64,000 nt of DNA, taken from contig NC_087253.1 in assembly GCF_037042905.1 (NCBI RefSeq), positions 16,475,501 through 16,539,500 on the forward strand. Direction: 5' to 3'. Shown here piece after piece: positions 33,301-46,360 of this stretch. The stretch comes from Lytechinus pictus. Its lineage: Eukaryota; Echinodermata; Echinoidea; Temnopleuroida; Toxopneustidae. The translations under genes were made by a program, and so were the position numbers. Numbering within the stretch: the stretch's first letter is position 1; every line of letters starts with the position of its first letter. The notes beneath the pieces were generated by a model. That model did no database searches, was not told the DNA's origin, and saw only the letters and a program-made list of their open reading frames with translations.

Positions 33301-33668
33301 ACTCTGATGAAAAGTTGAACTAAATTGAAACCCCAAAACGCTTAAAAATTCTATGCTTTCTGGTCGCATTTATTCTTTTCAAGAAGTGGATACAACTTTG
33401 ATCTTTTTTTACATGGACACATTAAAAAAAAATGGTCTTCGATTGCCTTTTTCACGTGGTTGTGGAATAAGACAATTCAAAATGCATTTAGGCACTTTGA
33501 TTGCCTGAGTGGTCGGGTCGGGGTGCAATTTTCCGAAAAGTTCACAGGGGCGCAAAAATAGTGACCCCCTCATGGTGCAAAATCCTGGATATGCGCATGT
33601 CCGTCGGGCATCGTTTCCACTTTTGTACCTCTTTATCTATACCGGTGTGATACTATATAAGTCCATGT

Positions 33669-36424
33669 AGTCCAGGATAGAAGGGGTCGAACCTTGTTTT
33701 TTTAGATATACAATGTTTTTTGATGGTTTCTTGTCAATTCGAGGGTGCTGATTCCGAATCTGAATGATGCCACTCGTGTAACCTTGAGCATTTTCTGCAA
33801 ATTGGCAAAATCCAAAATGGCCGCCAAAATATTCAAATTACCCATGAAAATCATAAAATTGTCCACACATTGGCTATAAAATACATTCAAATGTGCTGCC
33901 GGAGTGATATAATAACTGAAAAAATGATTTTTGGCAAAATATTTATTGTCTTGATATTTAAAATGGCCGCCACAGATCCCTGTACAATACAAATTGGGAA
34001 AATTAATTTTCACAAATGTGAGCACTGAAATGCAAGTAATAATGATATATGAGTGAAGTAATGCCTGAAAACATGATTGCTAAAGATATATCTAACTTTG
34101 TATGTCATGTATGTGATAAATCCTGTATTTTTATCTTCAAAATGGCCTCCAAAAGCCATAACACTATTATGTACAATGTGAATGGTGACAAAAAAAAATC
34201 ACAATAGTGAGCACTAAAATGCAATTTGTTAAGATAAACAAGTAGAATACTGACTAAAAACATTATTGTTTTAAAACGAAATTTATTATTGAACACGTCA
34301 TGTATGTGATAAATCCTGCATTTTGAAATTTAAAATGGCCGCCTAAGGCCCTAAAATTATGATGTACGATGTGAGCGCTAAAACGCATGTTTTTGTGGTA
34401 AATTGGTAGAATACTGTCTTAAAATATAATTTTCAACGAAATACATTATTCGGGTATCATGTTTGTGTTAAATATCGTATGTTAACTTTCAAAATGGCCG
34501 CCAAAGACATTGACTGTATGATGTACAATCGATCTGGGAAACCAATTTTCACAGGAGTCAGCACCATAAAATACATATAAGTGTGATTTAAGAGTAAAAT
34601 ATTGTCTGAAAACATAATTTTTAACAAGATATATCATTTATTCTGCCAGGTAGGTGATAAATAATTTATTTTGAAAGTCAAAATGGCCGCTACAGGCCCT
34701 AACGGTGGACCTATTATGTACTATGTGAATGGGAACATACAATTTTAACAGAATTTGGCTTTGCCTGACTAAATGGTGTTGCATGTATGAGTGAAATATC
34801 GTCTGAAAATATGATTTCTAACGAAATAGATCATTTCTTATGTTATTTAGGTGACAAATGCTATATTCTAAAATTCAAAATGGCTGCAATATGTTTTTTT
34901 TTGTGGAAATTATCTTTCCCCATTAGAATTTTACATATTAAGATAAGGGACTATGGCGGCCATTTTTCAATCTTAAAATGCAGCATTCATCACCTTTTTG
35001 ACACAAGCTATGATATATTTCGTTAGAAATCATTGGGTTTAGACAATACTTAACACTTACATAAAAATGAAGCAATTTTCATATAAGAATTGTCAAAATT
35101 ATCTGTCCCCATTTACAATGTACATACTACTGTAGGCTATGGCAGCCATTTTGAATTTCAAAGTAAGGCCTTTATTACCTTCTCGACCAATATGTGATGA
35201 ATTTAGTTAGAAATCATGTTAAAGACCACATTTTACCTATACATCACATAGTTATGTGCGTTTTTGGTTCTCATTCTGGTGATAATTAGTTTCCCTATAC
35301 GCATGTTACATAATTTAGTAAGGGCTTGTAGCGGCCATTTTGAAAGTCAAAATACAGTATTTATCACCTACATGGGAGAGGAAATACTATATTTCATTAA
35401 AAAATCACGTTTTTAAACAATATATTCCTTATACAACAGAATTATATGGAATTCATAGTCAGGCAAATCCTAATTCTTTCAAAAGTATTTGTCCCCATTT
35501 ATATTGTAAATAATACTGTAATGGCCCATAGGGGCCATTTTGAATTTAACAATACAGCATTTATCTCATTCATGAAAAAGGAAATGATATGTTTCGCTAG
35601 AAAACATGTTTTTAGACAATATTTCACTCGTAGATTACAATTACATTCATTTTATTGTTCTTACTCTTGTGAAAATTAGTTTCTTCATTCGCTTTGTTCA
35701 TAATACAGATAGGGCCTATGGCAGCCATTTTGAATGTCAAAATGCAGCATAATTACCAAAATTGCAAGGGAAATGATATGTTTTGTTAGAAATCATTGTT
35801 GTCAGACAGTGTTACACCAATATTTCGCAGTTATTGGCATTTTATAGTCAAGCAAATTCAAATATTGTGAAAATTATTTGTCCCCTTTAATATATTGAAC
35901 ACAGTATAAGGAGTCTATGACACCCATTTTGAATATCATAATACAGCATTTATCACATTAGATAGTATACAAATGACATAGTTTTGTTAATAATCATGTT
36001 TTCAGACAGTAGTCTACTCGTAGGTCACAATCACATGCAATAATAGTGCTCTTGTTTAAAATTTATTTTTCCCCATTCATATTCTACATAATAAAGTATA
36101 CAGGGGTTATGGCGGCCATTTAGAATATCAATAAAATAAAATTTTTGTCAAATATCGCTTTTCCAACGAGTATTTCACTTCTGCACAACAAATACATGCA
36201 TTTTATAGTTAATGTGTGCAATTTTATGATTTTCATGGGTATAATTTGCATATTTTGGCGGCCATATTGGATTTTGCCAATTTGCGGAAAATGCTCAAGG
36301 TTACAAGAGTGGCATCATTCAGATTCGGAATCAGCACCCTCGAATTGACAAGAAACCATAAAAAAACATTGTATATCTAAAAAAACAAGGTTCGACCCTT
36401 TCTCTATGGGGCCTATCCTGGACT
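33669..36424. repeat. 2.75-kb inverted repeat built from AAAATGGCCGCC units
   Basis: The ends AGTCCAGGATA (33669) and TATCCTGGACT (to 36424) are complementary, and the outer 220 bp of each arm match well (for example AATTCGAGGGTGCTGATTCC against GGAATCAGCACCCTCGAATT). Inside, each arm is a tandem array of 150-195-bp units. The left arm has TTCAAAATGGCCGCC at 33814, 33960, 34139, 34333, 34493, 34681 and 34876. The right arm has GGCGGCCATTTTGAA near 34954, 35140, 35330, 35530, 35720, 35910, 36110 and 36250. Units also share GTGATAAATNCTG-like and ACGAAATA-like segments. There is no coding potential. Confidence 0.88.
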
Positions 36425-36790
36425 AATGGATCAGATCAGTTTACTTCCATTTCGTCTGATGCCAAATCGTCAAATTGCCAACTCGCCTACTATCATTAAA
36501 GTCTACCATAATTATGTTCATCCACTATCGTCTAGTAACCAGTTGATCCAATAGCCATTCAGTCCATATACCATTTGGTCTAATTGGACAACGTGCTATT
36601 GTGCAAAATGAATGAAAATGAATTGGATACTGGACCAAATAGTTGTTCGACGAAATATTGATGGACGGAATGGATATGGACTAAATTAAATCAGACCATG
36701 TGGTGAGTGCAAGTTGGCACTTGGCAGTCGACGACTTGGCAATTTACCAATGGACCTATACTAGGCCAGTAAATTGAACTTGTCCGAGTG
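36425..36790. repeat. CATTTCGTCTAAT-type repeat
   Basis: Short degenerate units (CCATTTCGTCTGATG, CCAATAGCCATTCAGTCCAT, CATTTGGTCTAATTGG) are followed by inverted forms such as GGACTAAATTAAATCAGACC. Same family as 45180-46360. A C run follows at 36831-36843. Confidence 0.65.
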
Positions 36791-37179
36791 TGCCATAACA
36801 CCTAAACTGCATGCTTTCTCATATCCGATACCCCCCCCCCCCCATCCCCCGCCGCCCCAAGAAAGGGAAGGGGGGCATGGAGGAGAGAGAAGAAATAAAG
36901 AATGAAGTAGATTGTTGAAAGGGAATCAAAATAATATGAATCAAAGGGAATGTAAACGCAATATAATACTCTGTTTGAATCGCTTCTCTTTCATGGAATT
37001 TATATTTTGAATAGATCGTTTCATTTCAGTCTTTCTCATTATTTTACTTTCAACCCTGTATTTCATCAGCTTTACTATCAAAAGCCTGCGTAGCGAATTA
37101 CAAAACGTCCCATCCTTGTTTCATTACCCATGACATTACGTAATTATCATTTTATTATTATCATGTAATGAAATTCATA

Positions 37180-37405
37180 CTGTGTTTACACGCTGCATCT
37201 GCTGTCAGTTTGACTACCTTGTAAATATTTATTTACAAGGTAAAGCTTATTTCCAAGGTAATATTTATTTACAAGGTAAAGCCTATTTCCCCACTGGAAA
37301 ATAGCTTTAGAGCTTTCGTGGGTCATCCTGTGTAAGCCTGTTGTTTTTAATGCTACTGTAAATATATTATGGTGACTTGCGAAATAAAATCAATCAATCA
37401 ATATT
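37180..37405 (+). mobile_element. Probable non-LTR retrotransposon 3' tail
   Basis: A TTACAAGGTAAAGC/ATTTATTTACAAGGTAAAGC direct repeat (37214-37290) is followed by GCGAAATAAAATCAATCAATCAAT, an AATAAA signal with a short tandem tail, as in CR1-like retroposons. No coding part is attached. From 36850 to 37180 and 37406 to 37860 I see no gene. Confidence 0.4.
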
Positions 37406-37866
37406 TTTTGACGATATCCAGTTGAAATCAGTGGCGTTCAAAATAATGGGGAAGGATTGGGGCTATATGGATTCCCAAATTTGTCACGGCCAATACAAAA
37501 AGAAAGCGAGAAGGGGAACTAATATCTGAATATTATGTCAAAATCTATCACCGATAAAAAATGATTTGTGCCCGACACATATATCTGGCCCCTTAATTCA
37601 TATTTTTTACGTTTATTATTTACGCCAATGGTTGTTTTCATGAATAGTTCAAGCATGGTTCCTAACATCCTTCTGTATTTTTCGATGTTTACACAATTCC
37701 TAGCCTTGGGTTGGGGGCTGTGTGTATTCCTTATGTTCGCATTTTTTAATGTTATTTTTCTATTTATTTCAATATTATCCTCTCCAACTTTATTATGGTA
37801 TGACTATTCAAGGAATTATAATTACTCGTTTGCTTGCATGCTCCATGACCGCTTTGCCTTCACTCC

Positions 37867-38398
37867 GGGGGGGGGGGGGGGGGGGGGCACTTACATTGAC
37901 GAGTGGATACCATGCGCGACCCCAAAAACACGTAAAAAGGATGTCTTTTTGTCAAAAACACAAAAATATTGAAAAAAGGGTATATATGTTGCTAGGAAAG
38001 CTACGTGTTTAGGGTCATATTTTCGGGGATGATGAAACAAAATTAAAATGTTTTATAAAGGATGTCCTTTTTGCCCCAACACTACGTGTTTAGAGTCCGA
38101 CTTGCGCGAGTTGTGGAAGGTGGGGCCCGCGTACTAAACCAAAATAATGATGTGTAAAGGTAAAACCAACGACCGACGGACCCGACATAACAATAAAATA
38201 TCGCTGTACTTGTTTAGGGGTTCTTTTCGGGAATACTTGCCAAGAGTATCGTTTTGTTTCCAATACTTGTTAAGGGTCGGTTTGAGACGCCAATACTTGC
38301 AGTTTCAGAATATGGAAAATACGTGTTTGGGTGCTTTTCGAGACCCCATGGTCGCGCATGGTATCCACTCGTCAATGGAAGTGCCCCCCCCCCCCCCG
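37867..38398. mobile_element. Element with G-run/C-run ends and long inverted termini
   Basis: A G run followed by GCACTTACATTGACGAGTGG and ATACCATGCGCGACC (37867-37923) is inverted at 38349-38398. The interior repeats an ACGTGTTTAGGGTC-like segment about five times (near 38008, 38086, 38210, 38265, 38322). Open frames overlapping it are repeat translations. Confidence 0.7.
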
Positions 38399-38689
38399 GC
38401 CTTCACTTCTCTCAGTGCGTATTCAGAACTATTACTGTATTCTCATTGATCCCCCTGGAGTTGTAAAACACCCATAAAGGCAAAATATTATATTTTCATC
38501 GGCAGCACATGTGCATTACATCATCATAAATTAAGTACATCAGGGTCCATGATCAGAAAAAGCGTATACCCATTAAACCTCGCCAGATGGGGCTTGCCCC
38601 AAAATAAAAAATTTATTTTTGTCTCGTTTCGAAATTTCATTTTTATTTTGGCTGCTATATGCTTCAAGCACATATTTGCTTACTGTATA

Positions 38690-38840
38690 TAGTTTGCCTC
38701 TGCATTTTACTCATTATATATATATTTTTTTATATATTGTATTTCTCCAGTCACTACATATAAGATTGTCACTTGTATTATGATCATGTCTCAAGCATTG
38801 TAAATTTGTTTTGTATATTATTCCAATAAATGCAAAAAAA
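38690..38840 (+). other. Possible transcript 3' end
   Basis: A T-rich stretch ends in ATTCCAATAAATGCAAAAAAATCC (38820-38845), which has an AATAAA-type signal and a short A run. It could be a retroposed 3' UTR. No coding exon is recognisable upstream. Confidence 0.2.
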
Positions 38841-41275
38841 TCCTGCAAAAAAAGCCACATCACCACATAGTTGAACCATTCCAACCATTTCTACGATCAA
38901 TACGATCGCCTCGACTGATCTGATACGATTAATTATTCCGCGATTATAATTATGGCCCTTGGAACCGGGGGTGCAAAGCATTCCCAAGATTTTACAATGG
39001 GGTGCGGCGTGCATTATTTTCCATGTAGGCAGCTCCCCCTGGAATTCTGGTATAGGTGTCGAATTGGATAAATGTAGGAAAATTACCAACATTTTGTATT
39101 GGAACCTTTTTTAATGTTTTTCTTTTGCTTTGTCAAATTTTCCTCAGCACCGCCACCAAAAAAAAATCGTGACAGTGTGAACTTGGCACTTTTTTTTCAA
39201 TCATAAAAAATGATTATATTATTTTCCCGCATGAGTTTTGAAATATTGACACGTACGCCAGAATCTCTTTGGTCCTAATATGAAGCATAAATTTCCACGT
39301 CTATAAAACAACAGTTATCATTCGTTTTTCCTATAGTTATAGCAGGGAAATGGGAGTTACAATTCCATTGATAAATAAGTCTAAAATGTTATGCCAATCA
39401 AGATGCAAGTCCCGGATGCAAGTAATGCCGGAAAGTAATGTCTTTGTCCTGCTCATGTCGCAGTCATTCACATTTTTTCAACGGTTGAACTGCTCGTGCA
39501 CACTCTGTATGCGCATAGGCCTTTCCCGGAGGCCTTTCTTCCTCTCATTTGTTGCTATAAAATTTCATCTTTTTATCAATTCTTTCTACTTGTTTACTGT
39601 CTATGAAGGGGTAGCAAGTTGATCTCCCATGGGGTGCCCCTATCTATTGCTGCATCATTTGTATCCATTTCTCTTTGACCATCCATTTCTTGGGAAAATA
39701 CATCAATTGGATGATCCATTTATATGTGCCTATCCATCCATTCTTTCAGTCATCCATCCACTCGTCGTGCTGATGGTTTGATTATAGCATGGACCTAACA
39801 GGTCCATGATTGTATAAAGTATAAAGCGCCCTACAAATGTTATTATTATCATTGTAGGCTACCCCCACCCCCTCCCCATACTGCATAAAAACTCGGCGAC
39901 CCATGGACTGGTCGTTGTACGTTGCTGCTTCTACAGGTTTGCTTAGTCTTTTCTCACATACGTTGTTGCACTTTGTCCCACAGCGTGCCTTGTAAAGTTA
40001 TGTTGTAAAACTCTTACATGTATGCTGGTCGGCCCTGGAAATCACAACTCTGAATACGTAGAGCGGTTCTAGACCATAGCACCGCGCAATACTCAACTTC
40101 TCATTTTTCCATATCTCGATGCAAGCTTTCTTGTGTGGATGCAAAAAATAAGAGTTTTCCCAGAAATCTTGTCCCTGACGTCATGTCTGCCCCCCTCATT
40201 TTTTTTACTCATGACGCCTTTACTCTGCTTGTTCGACCTTAAGCCGTTGGTCCCCTGGTTGCTTGCTCACAGGCATTCGTGCTTTCTTAGCAGTCAGGTA
40301 AAACCTCGGTTTAACAGAAATAATAGAAATCTGCAACTTGATGCGTTGTCACATTCATGCTATCACGGTCTACACAATATAGACTATACGTACGTACTTC
40401 GCATCAACAGGTTTCTCAGCTCACCTTTTGACCTCGCGAGTTCAATCTAAACAAACGAAGAGTAGTCAAGTGTTGCATTGGGTTATAGGCCTATATTTAA
40501 CCCTACATTGGGGTTTCATCTTCGTTATGTTAATAGCTCTATGGTTTTACTATAGGCCTATATTTAACCCCGTATTAAACAAACCCTGTTTTATATCGTA
40601 TAACCGCCCTGAAAGTAATCGTTTTTCTCTTCGCCCTTTCCCTTTCTTCATGCTTGGCTGTAGACAGAATGGTGGTGGCCGTCTGTTTAGAGTTTTAAAT
40701 ATTTTTGGTTTAATTTTTTTTTTCCAATTTCTCCTCTGTACTTTGCGATCGAGTGGAGCCAAATAATCTGAAACTGACTGAAACATTCAGGAAAGATAAA
40801 AAAAAAAACACCAAAATATCAAATTAGGGTATGTTGTATCATGGACCTATTACGAATAGGTCCATGGTTGTATTCAGATCCCTTTATAACGGCTCTCCTG
40901 ATTCTCTTTCACTAATTCACTTCTTTCTTTCTTCTCTCTCCTCCCTCCCCCTTTCCTCGCTCTAGTTCCCGTATGTAGCACGCCAAGCTATACATGAAGG
41001 GAAAAGGTGCATAAAAGAGCTACAATCCACATGAAGAAAGATCAAACTCGGAACTCGGCCCTTGCCCATCTCTGGGATTCTCGTATCTCTTTTAGTTTTG
41101 GAGTATACTTTCAGATTCATGACATAAGATTCCAAAAGTAAGCCGTATTGGGCAATCCTTTGCTTCGTCATTCACGTCAGATATTCAACGTGTTTGAATC
41201 CCTTTTCACGCGTACGATATACAATCCTGAAACTACTAGTATCCTAGTAGTATCCTGTGTGTGCAATCGCTAATA
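38841..41275. other. No gene seen
   Basis: A+T-rich sequence with short hairpins CATGGACCTAACAGGTCCATG (39791-39811) and CATGGACCTATTACGAATAGG TCCATG (40839-40865). The first precedes TATAAAGCGCCCTACAAATG and an ATT microsatellite, as at the tail of a retroposon. Open frames of 80-112 codons have no domain. Confidence 0.4.
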
Positions 41276-41289
41276 GTGGATTATATCTG

Positions 41290-41500
41290 AAACTAATGCA
41301 GAGCGCAAGCATGTCGCTAGCCGGCCGGCTAGCATCGGCTCATTGAGCTTGCACGCACCGTTCGATGTTTGCTTTCTACTCAGCTACACACACAGTACTG
41401 CACTTTGTTGATACGATGATTTCTTGATACTGCGCATGCGCCATGACGTATTTCATCAATATGCATGAGGTCGTAATGAATATGCATGATTCGAACGGTG
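41290..41500. promoter_or_regulatory. GC-rich island with NRF1- and CRE-like sites
   Basis: It contains an 18-bp perfect palindrome GCTAGCCGGCCGGCTAGC (41316-41333), TGCGCATGCGCCATGACGTA (NRF1-like and CRE-like, about 41430-41450), and two ATATGCATGA motifs. No coding exon follows in either direction, so it could be an orphan promoter, an enhancer or a transposon end. Confidence 0.2.
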
Positions 41501-41979
41501 TTCTAATATCAATTTATTTTTTAACCCGAGAGGGCGTCAATAAGAAAGTTCAACCTTATCTCGTTTAACCGACATTTGTTATAATATATGTTTCACCCCT
41601 CAATATCATGAAAATATAAAAGTTATGCAAGTTTCTTTTCCGTGATAAAATAGAGCAATAATATAGGTATTTAATGAATGTAATAATTTCAAAATTGATT
41701 CATTGCCCTTGTCTGAGATCAACCAATCATACACTATACCTTTAATATCCTTTCAATGACAAATTTGCCATATGACCATGGTACCCCATGACTTTCACAT
41801 GGCTGACCCGTTACCGGGATATAAAGTAACTATAAAATGGTAAACCTGAAGGGGTGCCACCATATGATATTTTTCCGCATGCACCCCCCTGTAGTTTCTC
41901 TTTCCATTAATAATTATTGACCCCCACCCCTCCTCCCTCATTTCCGTGGCCCCATACCACTCTCTTTCTCTCTCTGCCT

Positions 41980-42041
41980 AGCAAGATTCTACACGAATTG
42001 GTTTTAAACTAAGATTCTACACGAATTGGTTTTAAACTAAG
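41980..42041. repeat. 29-bp direct duplication
   Basis: AAGATTCTACACGAATTGGT plus TTTAAACT occurs twice in tandem, followed by AAGATT again. From 41500 to 44760 I otherwise see no gene; 43770-43910 is purine-rich. Confidence 0.8.
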
Positions 42042-44764
42042 ATTTTTTTTTCGCGACCTACCCTTTTCTGCTCCATTTTTCTTGGCTGGAGTTGATGTTT
42101 TCGGGATACCCTCTTTAGTGATTGCATCAACGTTTGTTTGGTAAGGAAAATCAGAATTTTCTGTAAATACGTCTTCTCTAGTTATCAGATAACGAGAGAG
42201 AGAAAAAAAGGTAACAAAATGTTTAACTCTCGCTCACAACACACATGTACATATCGAAGAGTTACTTTCAGCTATTGAGGTTAAACTTTACGAGATTTCT
42301 GTGTGTTGTCAGCAAAACTTTAATATTTTGTTATTTTCAACCAACACAGATGAACTTTCATAATAGTGAGAAACAGTGCAGTCCTATAAAGTATTTAACA
42401 GTATTTTCTTGATACAATGTAGAAACTGATTAAATTCAAATCAAATTATATCAGTAATTATGAATAAATATATACATGATATATACATGCTATTACGTTA
42501 AAGAATATCCTACATTTGCTCTAGGTAAAACCATCGTCCGAATTTGTGGCAAGAAATCATTCCCATGTTGATTCATTAAAGATCAAGTTATAAGTATGTT
42601 AATTAATTGTTCTTCAAGGTTCTTTATAGGCCTATTATGTTGAATTGCAAAAGCTATACCAACACTGTCAAAATGAAGTATTTATGCAGCAACAAGTGCT
42701 ATTTTTGTCCCAGCAAGCTGTCGCTTCACTTATGTTCTTTATAAGCTTATAGCACCCTTTAAGTTACTGCTAAAATATAACTGGGGAATTTAATGCTGGC
42801 ATAAATTGTGATCAGCTTCTCTAGGCGAATTAATCTTCAACCTCCTTTTTTTTTTTGGGGGGGGGGCAAAATTAACATTTAACCTGATGTTATCTCAGAA
42901 ATGTTTTCCAAATAATGTATTTTTATACCATGTTTAAAATCAAATTTTGATTTACAATACAAGTTATGTGTGATGTTTAACACGTTTATAATGTTTAGTC
43001 CAAAATGTTTTGATTTTAACATTGTCAACGAAGTTTTCCAAAAGTTAGAATATCGTACTAAGGTTTCCAAACGACTGAATAGAAACGTTTCAGTATTATC
43101 TCCAGAAAACGATTAAAACATCAGGCCCTTTCTTTACAATCACTAAAGACATGTATTTCAATATTTTAGTATTCTTTTCATAATGACCATGATATCGTTG
43201 TATTGTAACTCAGAATTTCAATGTGCACGTTAAGCACTGCAATTCTGCAAGAGTAGGGCCTGCTGAGTAAAATTTTGTACTTTGAATATAGTGAAAACAA
43301 AATATTACCTATTAGCCTATAATGGAGTAAAACTACGGATTATTTGAATATATTTCCAAAAATAATTTAGATTAGGCCTATAAGGATTGCCCATCTTTTT
43401 TAAATATCATTTTTCTTCAAGGAAGGCTATTGAGCGCTTGATTTGATAAATAATAAAAATAAATAAAAATAAATAAACACATAAATAAATACATGGAAGC
43501 CCTTACTGGGTAGGATTTGGTCCCACAGAAATCAGTTAAAAGTATATATATATTGGATTTTATTGCAAGAAAAACTATCAAAATACAATCACAAGCAGTC
43601 AAAGACTGAAATGTGTGAATGTTTACATGTACAAACAGAAACATAACAAAATATAAAGTAAACATTATAAATAAATATTTAAATACAATACAGATTCATA
43701 CAGATGAAAAAGAAATGTATCATAAGTAAATACCAGAGGCCATAACATAATTACTACAAAGTGTCATCAATGAAGAATGGGGGGAGTGAAAGATTAGGAA
43801 GAAAGAGGAGAGAGAGGAGATGAAAGGGATTAGAAAAGGGAAAGAAATGGGATAAGACAAAAAGAAAAGGGAAAGCAAGAGGTGGAAATTGGAAAGAAAA
43901 TAAGAGGCAACCTTAAGTATATAATTCATTAAAGATAAATGAATAGAAAAATGTGAACTCACAGGTCATCAAACAAAACTGGAGCACTTGGCGATGAAGG
44001 CTTTTGGCAGCTTTCCAAGTATCGATGTTTATGATCCATGTTGTTTCTATTCCGTGATCATGATCTAAAACAAATATAAACTAAATGGGAGCTAGGGTGT
44101 TGTTTTCTCAATTGTATATTCCTTATCTATTAGTTTGAGAATATAGGCATATTCTGATTACCAATTGAAGTCCTATTATAGTTTTGAACGGCATTTTATA
44201 CACAAAGATTCTCAAGTAAATATATATCGGGTGACCTTGTCTTGTCCGATGATAGTTTGTCGGACAAAATGAAGGGGGGTGGGGGCTCGTTTTGCTAGCT
44301 CATAAATTTCCAAAAAAATATGTTCACCATAACAGGTTAGACTTTCTAACTCGAACCCCCTCGATATATCTTTGTATTAATATGCCACCCCCTCCCCCTC
44401 TTGGCATGCTTGGTGTGGAATATAATTATTATCAATGAATATATAATCATCTCTCTTTCACTCTGTGCATCATATTATGCAGGTATATGCACACCTAAAC
44501 TTTGATGAGTAAATTATTGTGGATTAAAATGAACATAAGACTCTGTAAATATGATCGAATTCAATATATTAAAAAAAAATATAATTCTAATGATGGTTTG
44601 GATAGAATAAAAATAAGACGACCAAACTGTGGACAGATTGAGAGAAATTAGGAAATTAAAATGTTATGGTGGCTCTTAAACCATGCAAGATACACTCCAC
44701 AAAATAAAGTGCTATTTTTTATTGCACATTAGGAGCTTGTATAGTGACTACATACCTCAGAGTG

Positions 44765-44915
44765 CTGGGGTCCGTTGCAGAAAGAGTTGCGTTTAAACGC
44801 AAGTCAAAAAATCAATCGCAAGCCCCAAATGCGCGCCGTTGATTGGTTTAAATTCAAGTTGTGCATAATTTTTAGAGTTGCGATTGATTGCAACTCTTTC
44901 TGCAATAGGCCCCAG
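44765..44915. mobile_element. Hairpin MITE with CTGGGGTCCGTTGCAGAAAG ends
   Basis: CTGGGGTCCGTTGCAGAAAG at 44765 and CTTTCTGCAATAGGCCCCAG to 44915 are inverted, and AGTTGCG motifs continue the arms inward. It resembles the hairpin MITEs at 19943 and 49851, all with GGCCC-type tips. Confidence 0.75.
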
Positions 44916-45179
44916 TAATTCAAATTTGAACTAGAAAATCAGTACTCCGAGGTGCAGTAACTATAAAAGCTCCTTAAGTGGTAAATTAGCCCTTCATTTT
45001 TAGAGTATAGATGTTAATATCAAATTGGCAATTCGTTTTTGCAGGCCCTTTTTATTTACATTTTTATACTGGCATGTACTGGTAAATAGAAATCTAAATC
45101 AAGGAAAAAATATGGAGTTTTTTTCTTAGATAAGTGTAGATTTGAACAGCGAACCTCTTTTGGGGACGGGGTGGGGGGG

Positions 45180-46360
45180 ATTGCCAATTTGTCCAATCAT
45201 CACATGGTCTACCTTCATTTATTCTAATGCCATTCCGTCCGTCAACATTTCGTCTAACCAACATTTGGTCCAATAACCATTTTGTCCAATCATCACTTCG
45301 TCTAGTCACCAGTTCGTCTAAGACCATTTCGTTTCATATCCAGTTTGTCTGATGCGTTTTTTTTTCATTAATTTTGCCCAATTAACACTTTAGTCTAATT
45401 AGACTAAATGGCATATGGACTAAATGGCTATTCGACCAACTATTTATTAGTTCATAAGTTCATTTTATTTTGTCTTCCAACTTTGAGTTTGAATACATGA
45501 CAAACATATAAGTGTGTATGAAACAATGAGCAGAGTACATGATAAAACATACAGGTATATATATAAAACAGAGTATGCAGAAAACATTGTTTTTAAATAC
45601 ATTATACAGCTTAAGACAGAAATGAAATAATTTTAAAGGAAGACTAGGAGACCTAAGTGAAGCAATGCTTGTAAATTAAGGTTCCTCATTACGAATTCAA
45701 AGAACATTGGATAAACAACAAAGAAATGGCAATATAATATAATATGATAACTAAAGAGAGAGGCGGGGAGAGAAGAGGGACACATTTATGTACAAAAGGG
45801 ACAAAAGGCCCGGGAAAGGGGGGGGGGATGTTTAGTATTGATAATTTAGCATTAACTGATAACACACGAAAAATAGGCTTTACGAATCACTTCCATAGTT
45901 ACTCAGTAAATAAGATTTCAATTTTCGTTTAAACACTGTAGAACTGACAGCATGTGTAATGTCAGGGTCAAGTGCATTAAAAAACCTGGGTCCAGTGCAA
46001 ACTAGAGTGCCCAAAGTGAACTTTGTTCTTGCACGAGATATATGGAGAGTGGAAGATTGTCTAGTATTGTAATTGTGTACTTGACTGTTTTTCTTAAATA
46101 TCAGTGCCAGGGCTGAAGGGAGATTTCCTGAATCAAAATCATACATAAGAGATCCTAGCTGCATAAAGTAGATATCTTCCACTTTCAATAAGTGATTGTC
46201 ATGAAATAAAACATTTATTAGACGAATTGGTGAGTGTAAGAAATGGCAATTAGACAATGTGGATATTGGACGAACTGATGGTAGACCATAAGACCAAATG
46301 ATAGTGAGACGAGTTGGTAATTGGACGAATTAGCATGAGAACAATTGGAAATATACAAAT
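45180..46360. repeat. TTCGTCTAAT-type repeat with a nested retrotransposon
   Basis: Left part 45180-45433 carries ATTTCGTCTAACCAACATTT, TTTGTCCAATCATCACTTCG and similar units. Right part 46213-46360 carries inverted forms (TTAGACGAATTGGTGAG, GGACGAACTGATGG, AATTGGACGAATTAGC). The two parts are split by the retrotransposon fragment. Confidence 0.65.
45880..46212 (-). pseudogene. Non-LTR retrotransposon, C-terminal ORF2 fragment
   Basis: About 110 residues on the minus strand end at a stop at 45880. They show the C-terminal region found after the reverse transcriptase domain in CR1/Rex1-like elements: HLLKVEDIYFMQLGSLMYDF, then LPSALALIF, the hallmark VHNYNTRQ, SRARTKFTLGTLVCTGPRFF, NALDPDITHA and FKRKLKSYLLSNYG. 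The 5' end is cut at about 46212, where a different repeat begins, as usual for target-primed insertions. The 3' flank to about 45434 is probably its 3' UTR. The reverse transcriptase and endonuclease domains are missing, so it cannot move. Confidence 0.75.
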
